A DNA stretch of 32,781 nucleotides, taken from Spirochaetales bacterium. GTDB taxonomy: Bacteria > Spirochaetota > Spirochaetia > JAIPGG01. The stretch lies in assembly GCA_021736255.1 (NCBI GenBank), contig JAIPGG010000022.1, positions 1-32,781 of the forward strand, written 5' to 3'. Shown here piece after piece: positions 1 through 6,801 of the stretch; position 1 is the first letter of the stretch, and every line of letters begins with the position of its first letter. Position numbers and translations under genes: made by a program. Under the pieces are notes generated by a model. The model searched no databases. It worked only from the letters and a program-made list of their open reading frames with translations, and was not told the DNA's origin.

Positions 1-1
1 C

Positions 2-25
2 GCCGCCCTGGAAGAGCGGTTTTAA
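2..25 (+). CDS. Possible 3' end of an upstream gene (partial)
   Basis: Reading from base 2 gives AALEERF followed by TAA, which looks like a normal protein C-terminus, and a hairpin with a T run follows at once. Only seven codons are visible, so the product cannot be named and the frame is an inference. Confidence 0.3.
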   Translation, partial: AALEERF

Positions 26-32
26 ACCACCA

Positions 33-61
33 GCCGGGGGCCGAAAGGCCGGCAGGCTTTT
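33..61 (+). terminator. Candidate intrinsic terminator of the outside upstream gene
   Basis: A GGCC-GAAA-GGCC tetraloop hairpin (39-50) is extended by an outer GCC/GGC pairing (33-35 with 55-57, internal loop between) and is followed by TTTT at 58-61. It lies just after the TAA of the possible upstream gene. The T run is short, so this is a moderate call. Confidence 0.4.
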
Positions 62-95
62 CGCCCTCCGGTGAAAGTATATGCCCTTCCGAAGT

Positions 96-587
96 TCAAC
101 AATTCTCGAAATTATCGCAGGGAGGCGTCCACTCATCGATGTTGCGGAGTATCCTGGGGACCAGAGCAAATTCCTTCACCTTTACTCCCTCGATTCCGGG
201 CAATACCCGTCGGAGAAACTCGTACATTTCTTCGCTGGTCTTGAACCGCGCTTCGAGAGATAGATCGTTTGTTCCCTGACCGTAAGCGATGTAGCTTATC
301 TGGGAAAAACCGAGTAGCTGATCGAGAATGTCCTCCTCTTTTTCCTGCTCGATGTCGAGAAATATATCAACAGCTATTCCGTATCCGAATGCAGTTGGTT
401 CGACGACAAAGGTTGCCCTTCCCACCCCCATCTCTATGAGCCGGTCTATACGCTTACGGACAGTCCGTTCCTTTTCCTCCAGCAGGCGTGCCATTTTCGA
501 TGCGGACATCCTCGCATCCTGATGAAGAGCATTTATTATTCTATAATCAAGTTTATCAAATAAAGTCAGCGACTTCTTCCGCGCCAT
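96..587 (-). CDS. Lrp/AsnC-family transcriptional regulator
   Basis: A 163-residue protein with the usual Lrp/AsnC plan: an N-terminal winged helix-turn-helix (about 10-60: IINALHQDARMSASKMARLL then the recognition region around ERTVRKRIDRLIEMG) and a C-terminal ligand-binding/oligomerisation domain (about 70-150). Members bind DNA as dimers to octamers and usually sense amino acids; the ligand here cannot be read from sequence. The ATG at 587 is preceded by a purine-rich GGGAGGGAGAG tract. It is transcribed in the same direction as the PhoR-like kinase upstream, 82 bases away. A CCGCTG/CAGCGG hairpin lies just before the ribosome site. The C-terminal tail with two cysteines is unusual but not interpretable. 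Confidence 0.85.
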   Translation of the reverse strand: MARKKSLTLFDKLDYRIINALHQDARMSASKMARLLEEKERTVRKRIDRLIEMGVGRATFVVEPTAFGYGIAVDIFLDIEQEKEEDILDQLLGFSQISYIAYGQGTNDLSLEARFKTSEEMYEFLRRVLPGIEGVKVKEFALVPRILRNIDEWTPPCDNFENC

Positions 588-669
588 TTATTCAATCTCT
601 CCCTCCCGCTGCTTTGCCCAGCGGCCGGCTTACAATAGACGAGTAGTGCTTTTACTTTTCCGTCCCGCT

Positions 670-2478
670 CTAGGGTGCTTGCACACGGGGAAAAACGACC
701 CGAAAACAGCTTCCCCTCCCGGGCTCGCTCTCTACCTCGACGGACCCGCCATGGAGCTGAACGATGTGTCGTACAATAGCCAATCCCAGCCCAGTCCCGC
801 CGACATTCACACTTCTTGTCTTATCTACCCGGTAAAAGCGTTCGAAGATCCGGTTTTGAAACTTCTCCGGTATTCCGATACCGGTATCGGTAATCATAAT
901 CACTGCCTCGTTCTCATACTCGGAAAGCTCTATATCCACCTTTCCGCCAGGCCGATTGTATTTTACCGCATTGTCGACAAGATTGCCGATCACCTGCCCC
1001 AGCAGACGGGGATTTCCGTAAACCATAACCGATGTATCGAGATGCTGCTCGATCTTGATATTCGCTTTTTCAGCTGCAGCAACAGCGGTTCCGATACTCG
1101 TTGTAACAATCTCGTGCAGGGGGTGTATCTCGAAATCAATTTCCGCAGCTGCCCCTTCCTCCTCGAGGCTGGATAATTTGAAAAGATCATCGATAATATT
1201 GATGAGCCTGTCGGTATGCTTTTTGATAATATCAAAAAAGGAATTCGTCTGCTCGTCGTAGGATTCGCTGTCTTCCTTCAAGGTTTCAACAAATCCTTTG
1301 ATCAGGGTGATCGGTGTTTTGAGCTCATGGGAAACATTGGCAACAAAATCCTTCCGGACCTTCTCCAAGTGTTTCTGCAGAGTAACATCATCCAGCAAAA
1401 GTACAAAGCGCCGTTCGCTTTGAGGCTTATGGGGATTTATGCAACCCCCTGTTACTGAAATGTAGCGGCTCCGCTCCTCTCCCCAGCGAATCACCCCTTG
1501 CACAGCTTCCCGGTTTTCGATGACTTCTGAAAAAAAATCATCCATCTCGGTGTTGCGCATGAGTTCGAGCAGGGTTTTTCCTTCATAATCTATAGCTCCG
1601 ACCGGGATCATTTTGGTTCCCGCATTATTGGTTCGCAGCAGGCGCCGGTTTGCATCAAAAAGAAATACCGGCAAAGTCAAGGTTTCGAAAGCCGCCTCGT
1701 ACTCGGTACGCTGTTTCCTTTCTTCTTCGATATGTTCTTCGAGATCTCGGGTTTTCCGGTTCACCCATTCCCCGATCTCTTGAAGTTCATCACGTATGGG
1801 CCTGCGGAAGTGCTCCGAGGACAGACTCCGCCCAATTGCCGAAGAGAGTGAGTACACTGCTGCGATCATTCTTCTGGTAAAAAATATTGCCCCCAAAAAA
1901 AGGGGAACGAGAAAAGCAACAAACAGGAGAAACAATCGCAGAACCAAACCCTCGAAATAGACGGCCACGTCCGGGACTTTTTGAAAGAGAAAGACCGTAC
2001 CCCCAAAACCCGTGTCGCCTAGAGAGACGGAGCTTTCCGTTTCATCAGTTGGTGCCTCCTTGTTGCCGGATGCCGTATTTTTGCCGGGCACCGCCTTTTT
2101 GCCGGCGAGGTCCAGAGACAAAACCAGCACCTGCATTTGCCGGCCCTCCAGGAGAGTCGGCGAGGAAAAGCTTCTGTCCTCCAGCTGCTGAAGCTCGGGA
2201 ATTCCGTCAAAGACAACTTCTCCGGAAGCATCAACGAAACGAAGCGCCTCTTCCTCCATCGACAAGAGTGAGGCGAGCTCAACAAGCCGTTTATTTCCTT
2301 CGCTTGCCGCTTCTCTCATCAATGGACGAAGATGTCCGGCCCTGTTCACCAGCTCCCGCTGCTTACCCTGCAGCAAAGACCGTTCGAGAAGGGTATGAAT
2401 AATCGGAATGGAAACAACAAGAAGCACTGCTAATAGCGAGAATATAAAAATAAAAATTTTTCGAATATCCGAACGCAC
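670..2478 (-). CDS. PhoR-like membrane sensor histidine kinase
   Basis: A 602-residue kinase. One membrane helix is at about 7-29 and a second at about 178-200, enclosing a periplasmic segment. A PAS-like domain follows (about 255-365), then the HisKA H-box SHELKTP with phospho-acceptor His384, the N-box NLVDNAVKYN, G1 box DTGIGIP and G2 box GGTGLGLAIVRHI. This arrangement is that of PhoR. No response regulator is adjacent, so its partner must be encoded elsewhere and the phosphate role is inferred by similarity only. Translation starts at GTG 2478; there is no Shine-Dalgarno sequence, but a TACAGT box lies six bases upstream, consistent with a leaderless message. It is separated from hcp by that gene's terminator. 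Confidence 0.85.
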   Translation of the reverse strand: MRSDIRKIFIFIFSLLAVLLVVSIPIIHTLLERSLLQGKQRELVNRAGHLRPLMREAASEGNKRLVELASLLSMEEEALRFVDASGEVVFDGIPELQQLEDRSFSSPTLLEGRQMQVLVLSLDLAGKKAVPGKNTASGNKEAPTDETESSVSLGDTGFGGTVFLFQKVPDVAVYFEGLVLRLFLLFVAFLVPLFLGAIFFTRRMIAAVYSLSSAIGRSLSSEHFRRPIRDELQEIGEWVNRKTRDLEEHIEEERKQRTEYEAAFETLTLPVFLFDANRRLLRTNNAGTKMIPVGAIDYEGKTLLELMRNTEMDDFFSEVIENREAVQGVIRWGEERSRYISVTGGCINPHKPQSERRFVLLLDDVTLQKHLEKVRKDFVANVSHELKTPITLIKGFVETLKEDSESYDEQTNSFFDIIKKHTDRLINIIDDLFKLSSLEEEGAAAEIDFEIHPLHEIVTTSIGTAVAAAEKANIKIEQHLDTSVMVYGNPRLLGQVIGNLVDNAVKYNRPGGKVDIELSEYENEAVIMITDTGIGIPEKFQNRIFERFYRVDKTRSVNVGGTGLGLAIVRHIVQLHGGSVEVESEPGRGSCFRVVFPRVQAP

Positions 2479-2484
2479 ATCGAT

Positions 2485-2513
2485 ACTGTATAGAAAAACC
2501 GGACGGGAAGCAA
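2485..2513 (-). promoter_or_regulatory. Candidate promoter of the PhoR-like kinase
   Basis: On the minus strand TTGCTT and TACAGT are separated by 17 bases, and TACAGT ends six bases before the GTG start. The -35 box lies inside the hcp terminator stem. Spacing would place the transcription start at or next to the start codon. This is pattern matching only. Confidence 0.4.
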
Positions 2514-2530
2514 GAAACCTTCCCGCCCGG
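2494..2530 (-). terminator. Intrinsic terminator of hcp
   Basis: On the minus strand CCGGGCGGGAAG and CTTCCCGTCCGG form a 12-bp stem with a single G-U pair and an 8-base loop, followed directly by TTTTT. It lies 30 bases after the hcp stop codon. This is the clearest intrinsic terminator in the window. Confidence 0.9.
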
Positions 2531-2559
2531 CAGTATAAGCAAAATCTTACCGGAGAGAA

Positions 2560-4188
2560 TCAGCCGACCATTTCGGCAACATCCGACTCAGCATCTTCGA
2601 TTGGTTTCAGGTCGAACAAGTCGACCAGGACGGACGTTACATTCGGCGAGAGAAAAGCCGGCAAGGTCGGGCCCAGACGAATATGCTTTACTCCCAATGA
2701 GAGAAGAGCCAAAAGGACTGCCACTGCCTTCTGTTCATACCAGGCTATATCGTAGGCAATCGGCAACTCATTCACATCATCAAAACCGAAAACCTCTTTG
2801 AGTTTGAGGGCTATCACGGCCAACGAGTATGAATCGTTACACTGACCGGCATCGAGAACCCGGGGTATGCCGCCGATGTCGCCGAGTGGGAGCTTGTTGT
2901 AACGAAACTTCGCGCATCCGGCGGTGAGGATCACCGTATCCTCGGGCAGGGTTTTTGCCACCTCGGTGTAGTATTCCCGGCTCTTGTGACGACCGTCACA
3001 ACCGGCCATAACTACAAACTTCTTGATAGCTCCGCTCTGAACCGCTTCGACCACCTTGTCCGCAAGTTTCATTACCTGTTCATGTGCGAAACCGCCGACA
3101 ATGCTTCCCTTTTCGAGCTCCTTCGGGGAATTGCAGCCCTTGGCCATCTCGATGAGCTCGGAAAAATCTTTCTTACCTCCGTCGGGACGGTCTTCAATGT
3201 GCTTCACTTCCGGGTATCCTGCCACCCCTGTTGTAAAGATCCGATCCTTGTACGAATCCTTGACCGGAGTAATACAGTTGGTGGTCATCAGGACAGGCCC
3301 GCCGAAGGCCTCGAATTCCTCATTCTGTTTCCACCAGGCGTTCCCGTAGTTTCCCACGAAATGGTCGTACTTCTTGAAAGCGGGATAATAGTTTGCCGGG
3401 AGCATCTCGCTGTGGGTGTAAACATCTATGCCGGTCCCTTCAGTCTGTTCCAGAAGCTCCTCCATGTCCTTCAGATCATGTCCCGAGATAAGGATCCCCG
3501 GGTTGTTCCGGACACCGATATTCACCTCGGTTATTTCAGGATTGCCGTAGGTTTCGGTGTTTGCCCGGTCGAGAAGTGCCATAGTCGTAACGGCGGTCTC
3601 GCCGGTCTCCAGGACCAGAGATTTCAGTTCATCAACCGAGAGGTCGCGGGTTGTTGCAGAAAGCCCCTTGATTAAAAATCGGTAGATTACCGGGTCTTCA
3701 TAGCCGAGGACCTCTGCATGATGGGCATAGGCAGACAGCCCCTTCATCCCGTAAACAGCCAGCTCGCGCAGAGAGCGAATATCTTCATTGTCGCAGGCAA
3801 GAACTCCCACCTCGCCGGCTTTGTCCTCGAAAGATTCCCTGTTTCCCTTCCAGGTAACTGAATCGTGCATCCCGGACGTATCAATATCGAACCGCTTTTT
3901 GAGAGAATCGCGGAAAGCAATCCCCTTTTCGACGTATTCGGTAAAATCCTGGGTTTGAAAATTCGCATTGGTGATCGTGGCAAACAGTACCTGGGTAATA
4001 AACCGGCCGATCTCGTTCAGTTCTTTCTCCTCCGGGTCCCCGGCCTCTCCGGTCAACGCAATACCCTTGAGGATATATATCGCAAGATCCTGCATTCCGG
4101 CTGTTTCCGCAGTTTTTCCGCATACTCCACGGGTGGTACAGCCGGTACTTTTTGCCGCTTCCTGACATTGAAAACAGAACATATCCAC
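2560..4188 (-). CDS. hcp: Hybrid-cluster protein / hydroxylamine reductase
   Basis: The 542-residue product matches the hybrid-cluster (prismane) family. The N-terminus carries CFQC at 5-8, then Cys17 and Cys23, a CX2CX8CX5C pattern typical of Hcp from strict anaerobes and expected to bind a [4Fe-4S] cluster. Later [23 protein letters not shown] and GQCNDSYS segments supply ligands of the hybrid Fe-S-O cluster. The family reduces hydroxylamine in vitro and is linked to nitric oxide detoxification in the cytoplasm. GTG 4188 is chosen because AGGAGG lies eight bases upstream; an in-frame ATG at 4182 is possible. A divergent Crp/Fnr regulator lies 123 bases away and is the probable controller. 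Confidence 0.95.
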   Translation of the reverse strand: MDMFCFQCQEAAKSTGCTTRGVCGKTAETAGMQDLAIYILKGIALTGEAGDPEEKELNEIGRFITQVLFATITNANFQTQDFTEYVEKGIAFRDSLKKRFDIDTSGMHDSVTWKGNRESFEDKAGEVGVLACDNEDIRSLRELAVYGMKGLSAYAHHAEVLGYEDPVIYRFLIKGLSATTRDLSVDELKSLVLETGETAVTTMALLDRANTETYGNPEITEVNIGVRNNPGILISGHDLKDMEELLEQTEGTGIDVYTHSEMLPANYYPAFKKYDHFVGNYGNAWWKQNEEFEAFGGPVLMTTNCITPVKDSYKDRIFTTGVAGYPEVKHIEDRPDGGKKDFSELIEMAKGCNSPKELEKGSIVGGFAHEQVMKLADKVVEAVQSGAIKKFVVMAGCDGRHKSREYYTEVAKTLPEDTVILTAGCAKFRYNKLPLGDIGGIPRVLDAGQCNDSYSLAVIALKLKEVFGFDDVNELPIAYDIAWYEQKAVAVLLALLSLGVKHIRLGPTLPAFLSPNVTSVLVDLFDLKPIEDAESDVAEMVG

Positions 4189-4239
4189 TTGTAGTTCCTC
4201 CTTCCTTTGTTATGTGTTTATGTCAGGTTACTACCCAAC

Positions 4240-4268
4240 AGGATAAAAGGCCGTAACAGATGCAACAA
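4240..4268 (-). promoter_or_regulatory. Candidate hcp promoter with a GTTAC half-site
   Basis: On the minus strand TTGTTG and TATCCT lie 17 bases apart, about 50 bases before the hcp start. The spacer contains GTTAC (plus-strand GTAAC at 4253-4257), and a second copy, GTTAC on plus, is at 4227-4231. These pentamers resemble halves of reported Crp/Fnr-type HcpR sites (from memory), but no clean dyad is present. Confidence 0.4.
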
Positions 4269-4299
4269 AAGCTCACTTTTTTCTTACGGTATTCGATGC

Positions 4300-4305
4300 T
4301 ACACT
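4300..4305 (+). promoter_or_regulatory. -10-like box six bases before the hcpR-like start
   Basis: TACACT ends six bases before ATG 4312. No Shine-Dalgarno sequence is visible upstream of that ATG and no good -35 box is present. Together this suggests a leaderless message made from an activator-dependent or weak promoter. Confidence 0.4.
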
Positions 4306-4311
4306 CCTGTT

Positions 4312-5034
4312 ATGCAGCCTGATCTTTCCGATATCACCTCGCTCAAACATACCACCCTCTTTGCCGACTTCGAACTTCCCCGTCTTCATAACCTCGTACT
4401 CAAGTACCCCCCGCGGATATGGGAGTATCCCGAGGGGAAAGTGATTTTCCTACGCGGAGACCCGTACGAAGAACCTGCTATTCTCCTCCGCGGCAAACTG
4501 GATACGGAAATAACCGACTTGGAAGGCACCAACCTTATGGTAGAACGGCTCGAAGCCCCGGAAGTCGTAGGTCTTGCCGTACTCTTTTCCGAGACCAGGC
4601 GCTTGCCGGTCACGGTTAGTTCTGCTACCGCCTGCAGACTTGCCGTTTTCAGCCGGGACCAGCTCGTTTCAATTATGAAAGAGGAACCGGCGATCACCAT
4701 GCGCGTTCTCCAGGATGCCGGAGACAGAATACTCTTTCTGGCGGAAAAAATCCGCTTTTTACATTTCGGCACGATCCGGCAAAAGATCGCCGCATATCTC
4801 CTCGATCAGCTTTCCCTTCAACACGGCGGGCAGCAGTCCATACGCCAGAAGGGGGCCATTACCCTAGAACTCGGCTACAACCGGGAAGAAATGGCGGATC
4901 TCTTCGGGGTGAGCCGGCCCTCCCTTTCCCGCTGTTTTTCAGAGCTCAAAGAATCAGGTATCCTCTCTTTTTCGGGGAAAAGGGTGAGAATCACCGAAGT
5001 CGACCCGCTCAAAGCGATGCTTCAGCAGGATTGA
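4312..5034 (+). CDS. Crp/Fnr-family regulator, HcpR-like
   Basis: From ATG 4312 the product is 240 residues: an N-terminal cyclic-nucleotide-binding-type beta-roll (about 15-130, including the hinge segment AILLRGKL), a long dimerisation helix (about 135-165), and a C-terminal winged helix with recognition helix SRPSLSRCFSELK (about 205-217). It has no Fnr-type N-terminal cysteine cluster. It is divergent from hcp, and regulators of this type next to hcp commonly respond to nitrosative stress; HcpR identity is therefore an inference from position. The frame is open further upstream to 4207, but that stretch does not resemble the family, so the downstream ATG is preferred. Confidence 0.85.
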   Translation: MQPDLSDITSLKHTTLFADFELPRLHNLVLKYPPRIWEYPEGKVIFLRGDPYEEPAILLRGKLDTEITDLEGTNLMVERLEAPEVVGLAVLFSETRRLPVTVSSATACRLAVFSRDQLVSIMKEEPAITMRVLQDAGDRILFLAEKIRFLHFGTIRQKIAAYLLDQLSLQHGGQQSIRQKGAITLELGYNREEMADLFGVSRPSLSRCFSELKESGILSFSGKRVRITEVDPLKAMLQQD

Positions 5035-5077
5035 AATCGAACTCCTGGCTTTCTTAGTCTTGTCGAAAACTCCCTAA

Positions 5078-5083
5078 TATAGT
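5078..5083 (+). promoter_or_regulatory. -10-like box five bases before the methyltransferase start
   Basis: TATAGT ends five bases before ATG 5089 and there is no Shine-Dalgarno sequence. A second in-frame ATG lies at 5095. The arrangement is the one expected for a leaderless transcript. Confidence 0.4.
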
Positions 5084-5088
5084 ACTTT

Positions 5089-5811
5089 ATGCATATGCAC
5101 CCTCTTAAATCTATTCTTCAAGCAGAAAAGGTTGATATTGTTCTCGATGTGGCAACAGGGAGCGGCAAGTTTATCCCCCTCCTCTCGAACAGCTTCGCCT
5201 CATGGAAAGAAATAATCGGGATCGACGCAAGAGAAAAAGTACTCAACAGCGCCCGACAAAATGTTGATACCAAAGGGGTGCGTTTTATAACCGCCTCTGC
5301 CGATAGACTCCCCTTCGACACAGAAACCGTATCCTCCTCGGCCCTCTCGAATTCCCTCCATCATCTGGAAAACCCCCGAACTTCTCTCGAAGAGATGTAC
5401 CGGGTCCTCTGTCCGGGCGGAATCATGATCATTAACGAGATGTTCACGGATATAGCCAACAAGAAGCAAGAGACCTTTCTTCAGTTTCACCAGATCGTCA
5501 CACGAACCGACCAAATGCGAGGAGAATATCATGTTGATCTGTACAATCGTGACCAGATACTCGAACTGATAACAGAAATTCCGGCAGAGCCGGAGCACAC
5601 TGTTATCTACAACGAGGATGATCCCGACTACCTCGAACGCCCCGACCCGGAAGATTTCAAGGTACAGCTCACAGGCAAAATAAAACCTTTCAAGGGCTCA
5701 TCGGAATACGCCGAACTCGAAGAGGCGGTGGCTTCGGTTACCAGCAGAATGGATACCATCGGCATCCAAAAACCAAGCGAACTCATTGTCGTCCTTCGGA
5801 AGCCGGAATAA
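5089..5811 (+). CDS. SAM-dependent class I methyltransferase
   Basis: A 240-residue soluble protein of the UbiE/Methyltransf_11 type. Motif I is VLDVATGSGKF (about 19-29), followed by the acidic residue IGIDAREK (about 44-51), SADRLPFD (motif around the adenine site) and SNSLHHLENP, then RVLCPGGIMIINEMF, the usual post-motif segment before a beta strand. It should transfer a methyl group from S-adenosylmethionine; the acceptor cannot be predicted. The C-terminal 70 residues are acidic and not recognised. It stands alone between two regulatory genes on the same strand, 54 bases after the Crp/Fnr regulator. Confidence 0.8.
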   Translation: MHMHPLKSILQAEKVDIVLDVATGSGKFIPLLSNSFASWKEIIGIDAREKVLNSARQNVDTKGVRFITASADRLPFDTETVSSSALSNSLHHLENPRTSLEEMYRVLCPGGIMIINEMFTDIANKKQETFLQFHQIVTRTDQMRGEYHVDLYNRDQILELITEIPAEPEHTVIYNEDDPDYLERPDPEDFKVQLTGKIKPFKGSSEYAELEEAVASVTSRMDTIGIQKPSELIVVLRKPE

Positions 5812-5850
5812 GCTCGTGATTTTTGCTTTTCCCTGTACGCTGAAACAACG

Positions 5851-5866
5851 TTCACACAATCTTCAC
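5851..5866 (+). promoter_or_regulatory. TTCAC direct repeat with 11-base period
   Basis: TTCAC at 5851-5855 and 5862-5866 repeat with an 11-base period, 45-60 bases before the response-regulator start. OmpR/PhoB-type regulators bind tandem half-sites spaced about one helical turn apart, so this is a candidate autoregulatory site. Only two five-base copies exist, so chance is possible. Confidence 0.3.
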
Positions 5867-5898
5867 CCAGACACCTTTTTAACAACACAATTTCATCG

Positions 5899-5904
5899 TA
5901 AACT
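5899..5904 (+). promoter_or_regulatory. -10-like box six bases before the response-regulator start
   Basis: TAAACT ends six bases before ATG 5911, with no Shine-Dalgarno sequence before that ATG. This is the same geometry as the two preceding genes. Confidence 0.35.
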
Positions 5905-5910
5905 TTGATT

Positions 5911-6801
5911 ATGAAAGCACGGATTTTCGTCGTCGAAGACAACGACAACCTTCGGGAAGCGGTTGTTTCATATCTCGAACTCGAAAATTACGAGGTGGAA
6001 GACTTTTGCGATCTGGAATCGGCCCGCAGACGTCTTTGGGCCGCCTCTCCGGATCTACTCATTCTCGATGTCATGCTCCCCGACGGCAACGGCTTCCACT
6101 TTGCTAGGGAGGTCCGCCGCCGGAAGATGGAAGCGCCGATCATCTTTCTTACCGCCAAAGGCGAGGAATCCGACCGCATTACCGGTTTCGAAGTCGGAGG
6201 AGACGACTACCTGGTAAAACCCTTCTCTATGAAGGAGCTCGTTCTCCGGGTAACTGCAGTTCTGAAGCGGCTTCGGCCAGCCTCCGGCCCGGAGGCTGGC
6301 AAGGGCGACGGATCTGTCCCGGAAGCCGGGGAAGCCGCCCCGGCCGGAACAGAAAACAAAGCTCTCGAGCAGTTTATCCTGCAGCACGTCGCCACAGGCC
6401 GAACCACCGTTCCTGCCGCAATAATCGAAATCGATACTGAAAGTCACCGGCTTCGTCACGGCCCGTGGAATGAAGGGAAGACTGCAACGCAGAGCCTACA
6501 GGAAACACAACTCACTCCGGCCGAATGGGAGGTCTGTTTGCATCTGTCTCGCCATCCGGGGCAGGTTTTTTCCCGGGAACAGCTGCTGAATGCCTGCTTC
6601 GGCTACCTCGCAGACGGCTATGAACGGACAATCGATACGCACATAAAAAACATACGACAGAAATTGGGAAATCGAGGCTGGATCGAAACAGTACGGGGGT
6701 ACGGCTATCGCTTTGCCGGAACACCTCTGCCGGCCTCCGCCGGCTCGGCGAACGCGGAAGAGGACAGCCGCAGAGAAAATAAAGGCTCGGAAGATGTTTA
6801 A
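5911..6801 (+). CDS. OmpR/PhoB-family response regulator with long linker
   Basis: From ATG 5911 the product has 296 residues, longer than the usual 225-240. The receiver domain occupies about 1-120: acidic pair at ED (10-11), phospho-acceptor Asp in LILDVMLPDGNG, the conserved Thr/Ser in FLTAKGEESD and Lys in LVKPFSMKEL. A C-terminal winged-helix DNA-binding domain follows, with LTPAEWEVCLHLSRHPGQVF, the IDTHIKNIRQKLG recognition segment and VRGYGYRF. The two are joined by a roughly 75-residue Gly/Ala/Pro/Glu-rich stretch whose DNA contains a perfect 25-base palindrome. It overlaps the following kinase by eight bases, so the two form one translation-coupled two-component system. There is no ribosome site; a TAAACT box lies six bases before the ATG. 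Confidence 0.9.
   Translation: MKARIFVVEDNDNLREAVVSYLELENYEVEDFCDLESARRRLWAASPDLLILDVMLPDGNGFHFAREVRRRKMEAPIIFLTAKGEESDRITGFEVGGDDYLVKPFSMKELVLRVTAVLKRLRPASGPEAGKGDGSVPEAGEAAPAGTENKALEQFILQHVATGRTTVPAAIIEIDTESHRLRHGPWNEGKTATQSLQETQLTPAEWEVCLHLSRHPGQVFSREQLLNACFGYLADGYERTIDTHIKNIRQKLGNRGWIETVRGYGYRFAGTPLPASAGSANAEEDSRRENKGSEDV
6276..6300 (+). repeat. Perfect 25-base palindrome inside the regulator linker
   Basis: GCCAGCCTCCGG (6276-6287) and its exact reverse complement CCGGAGGCTGGC (6289-6300) flank one base. In frame it encodes part of the low-complexity linker between receiver and DNA-binding domains. Confidence 0.9.

Noticed and set aside
4207-4311. Upstream extension of the Crp/Fnr regulator
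   Set aside because: It would run through the divergent hcp promoter space and its residues do not resemble the family N-terminus.
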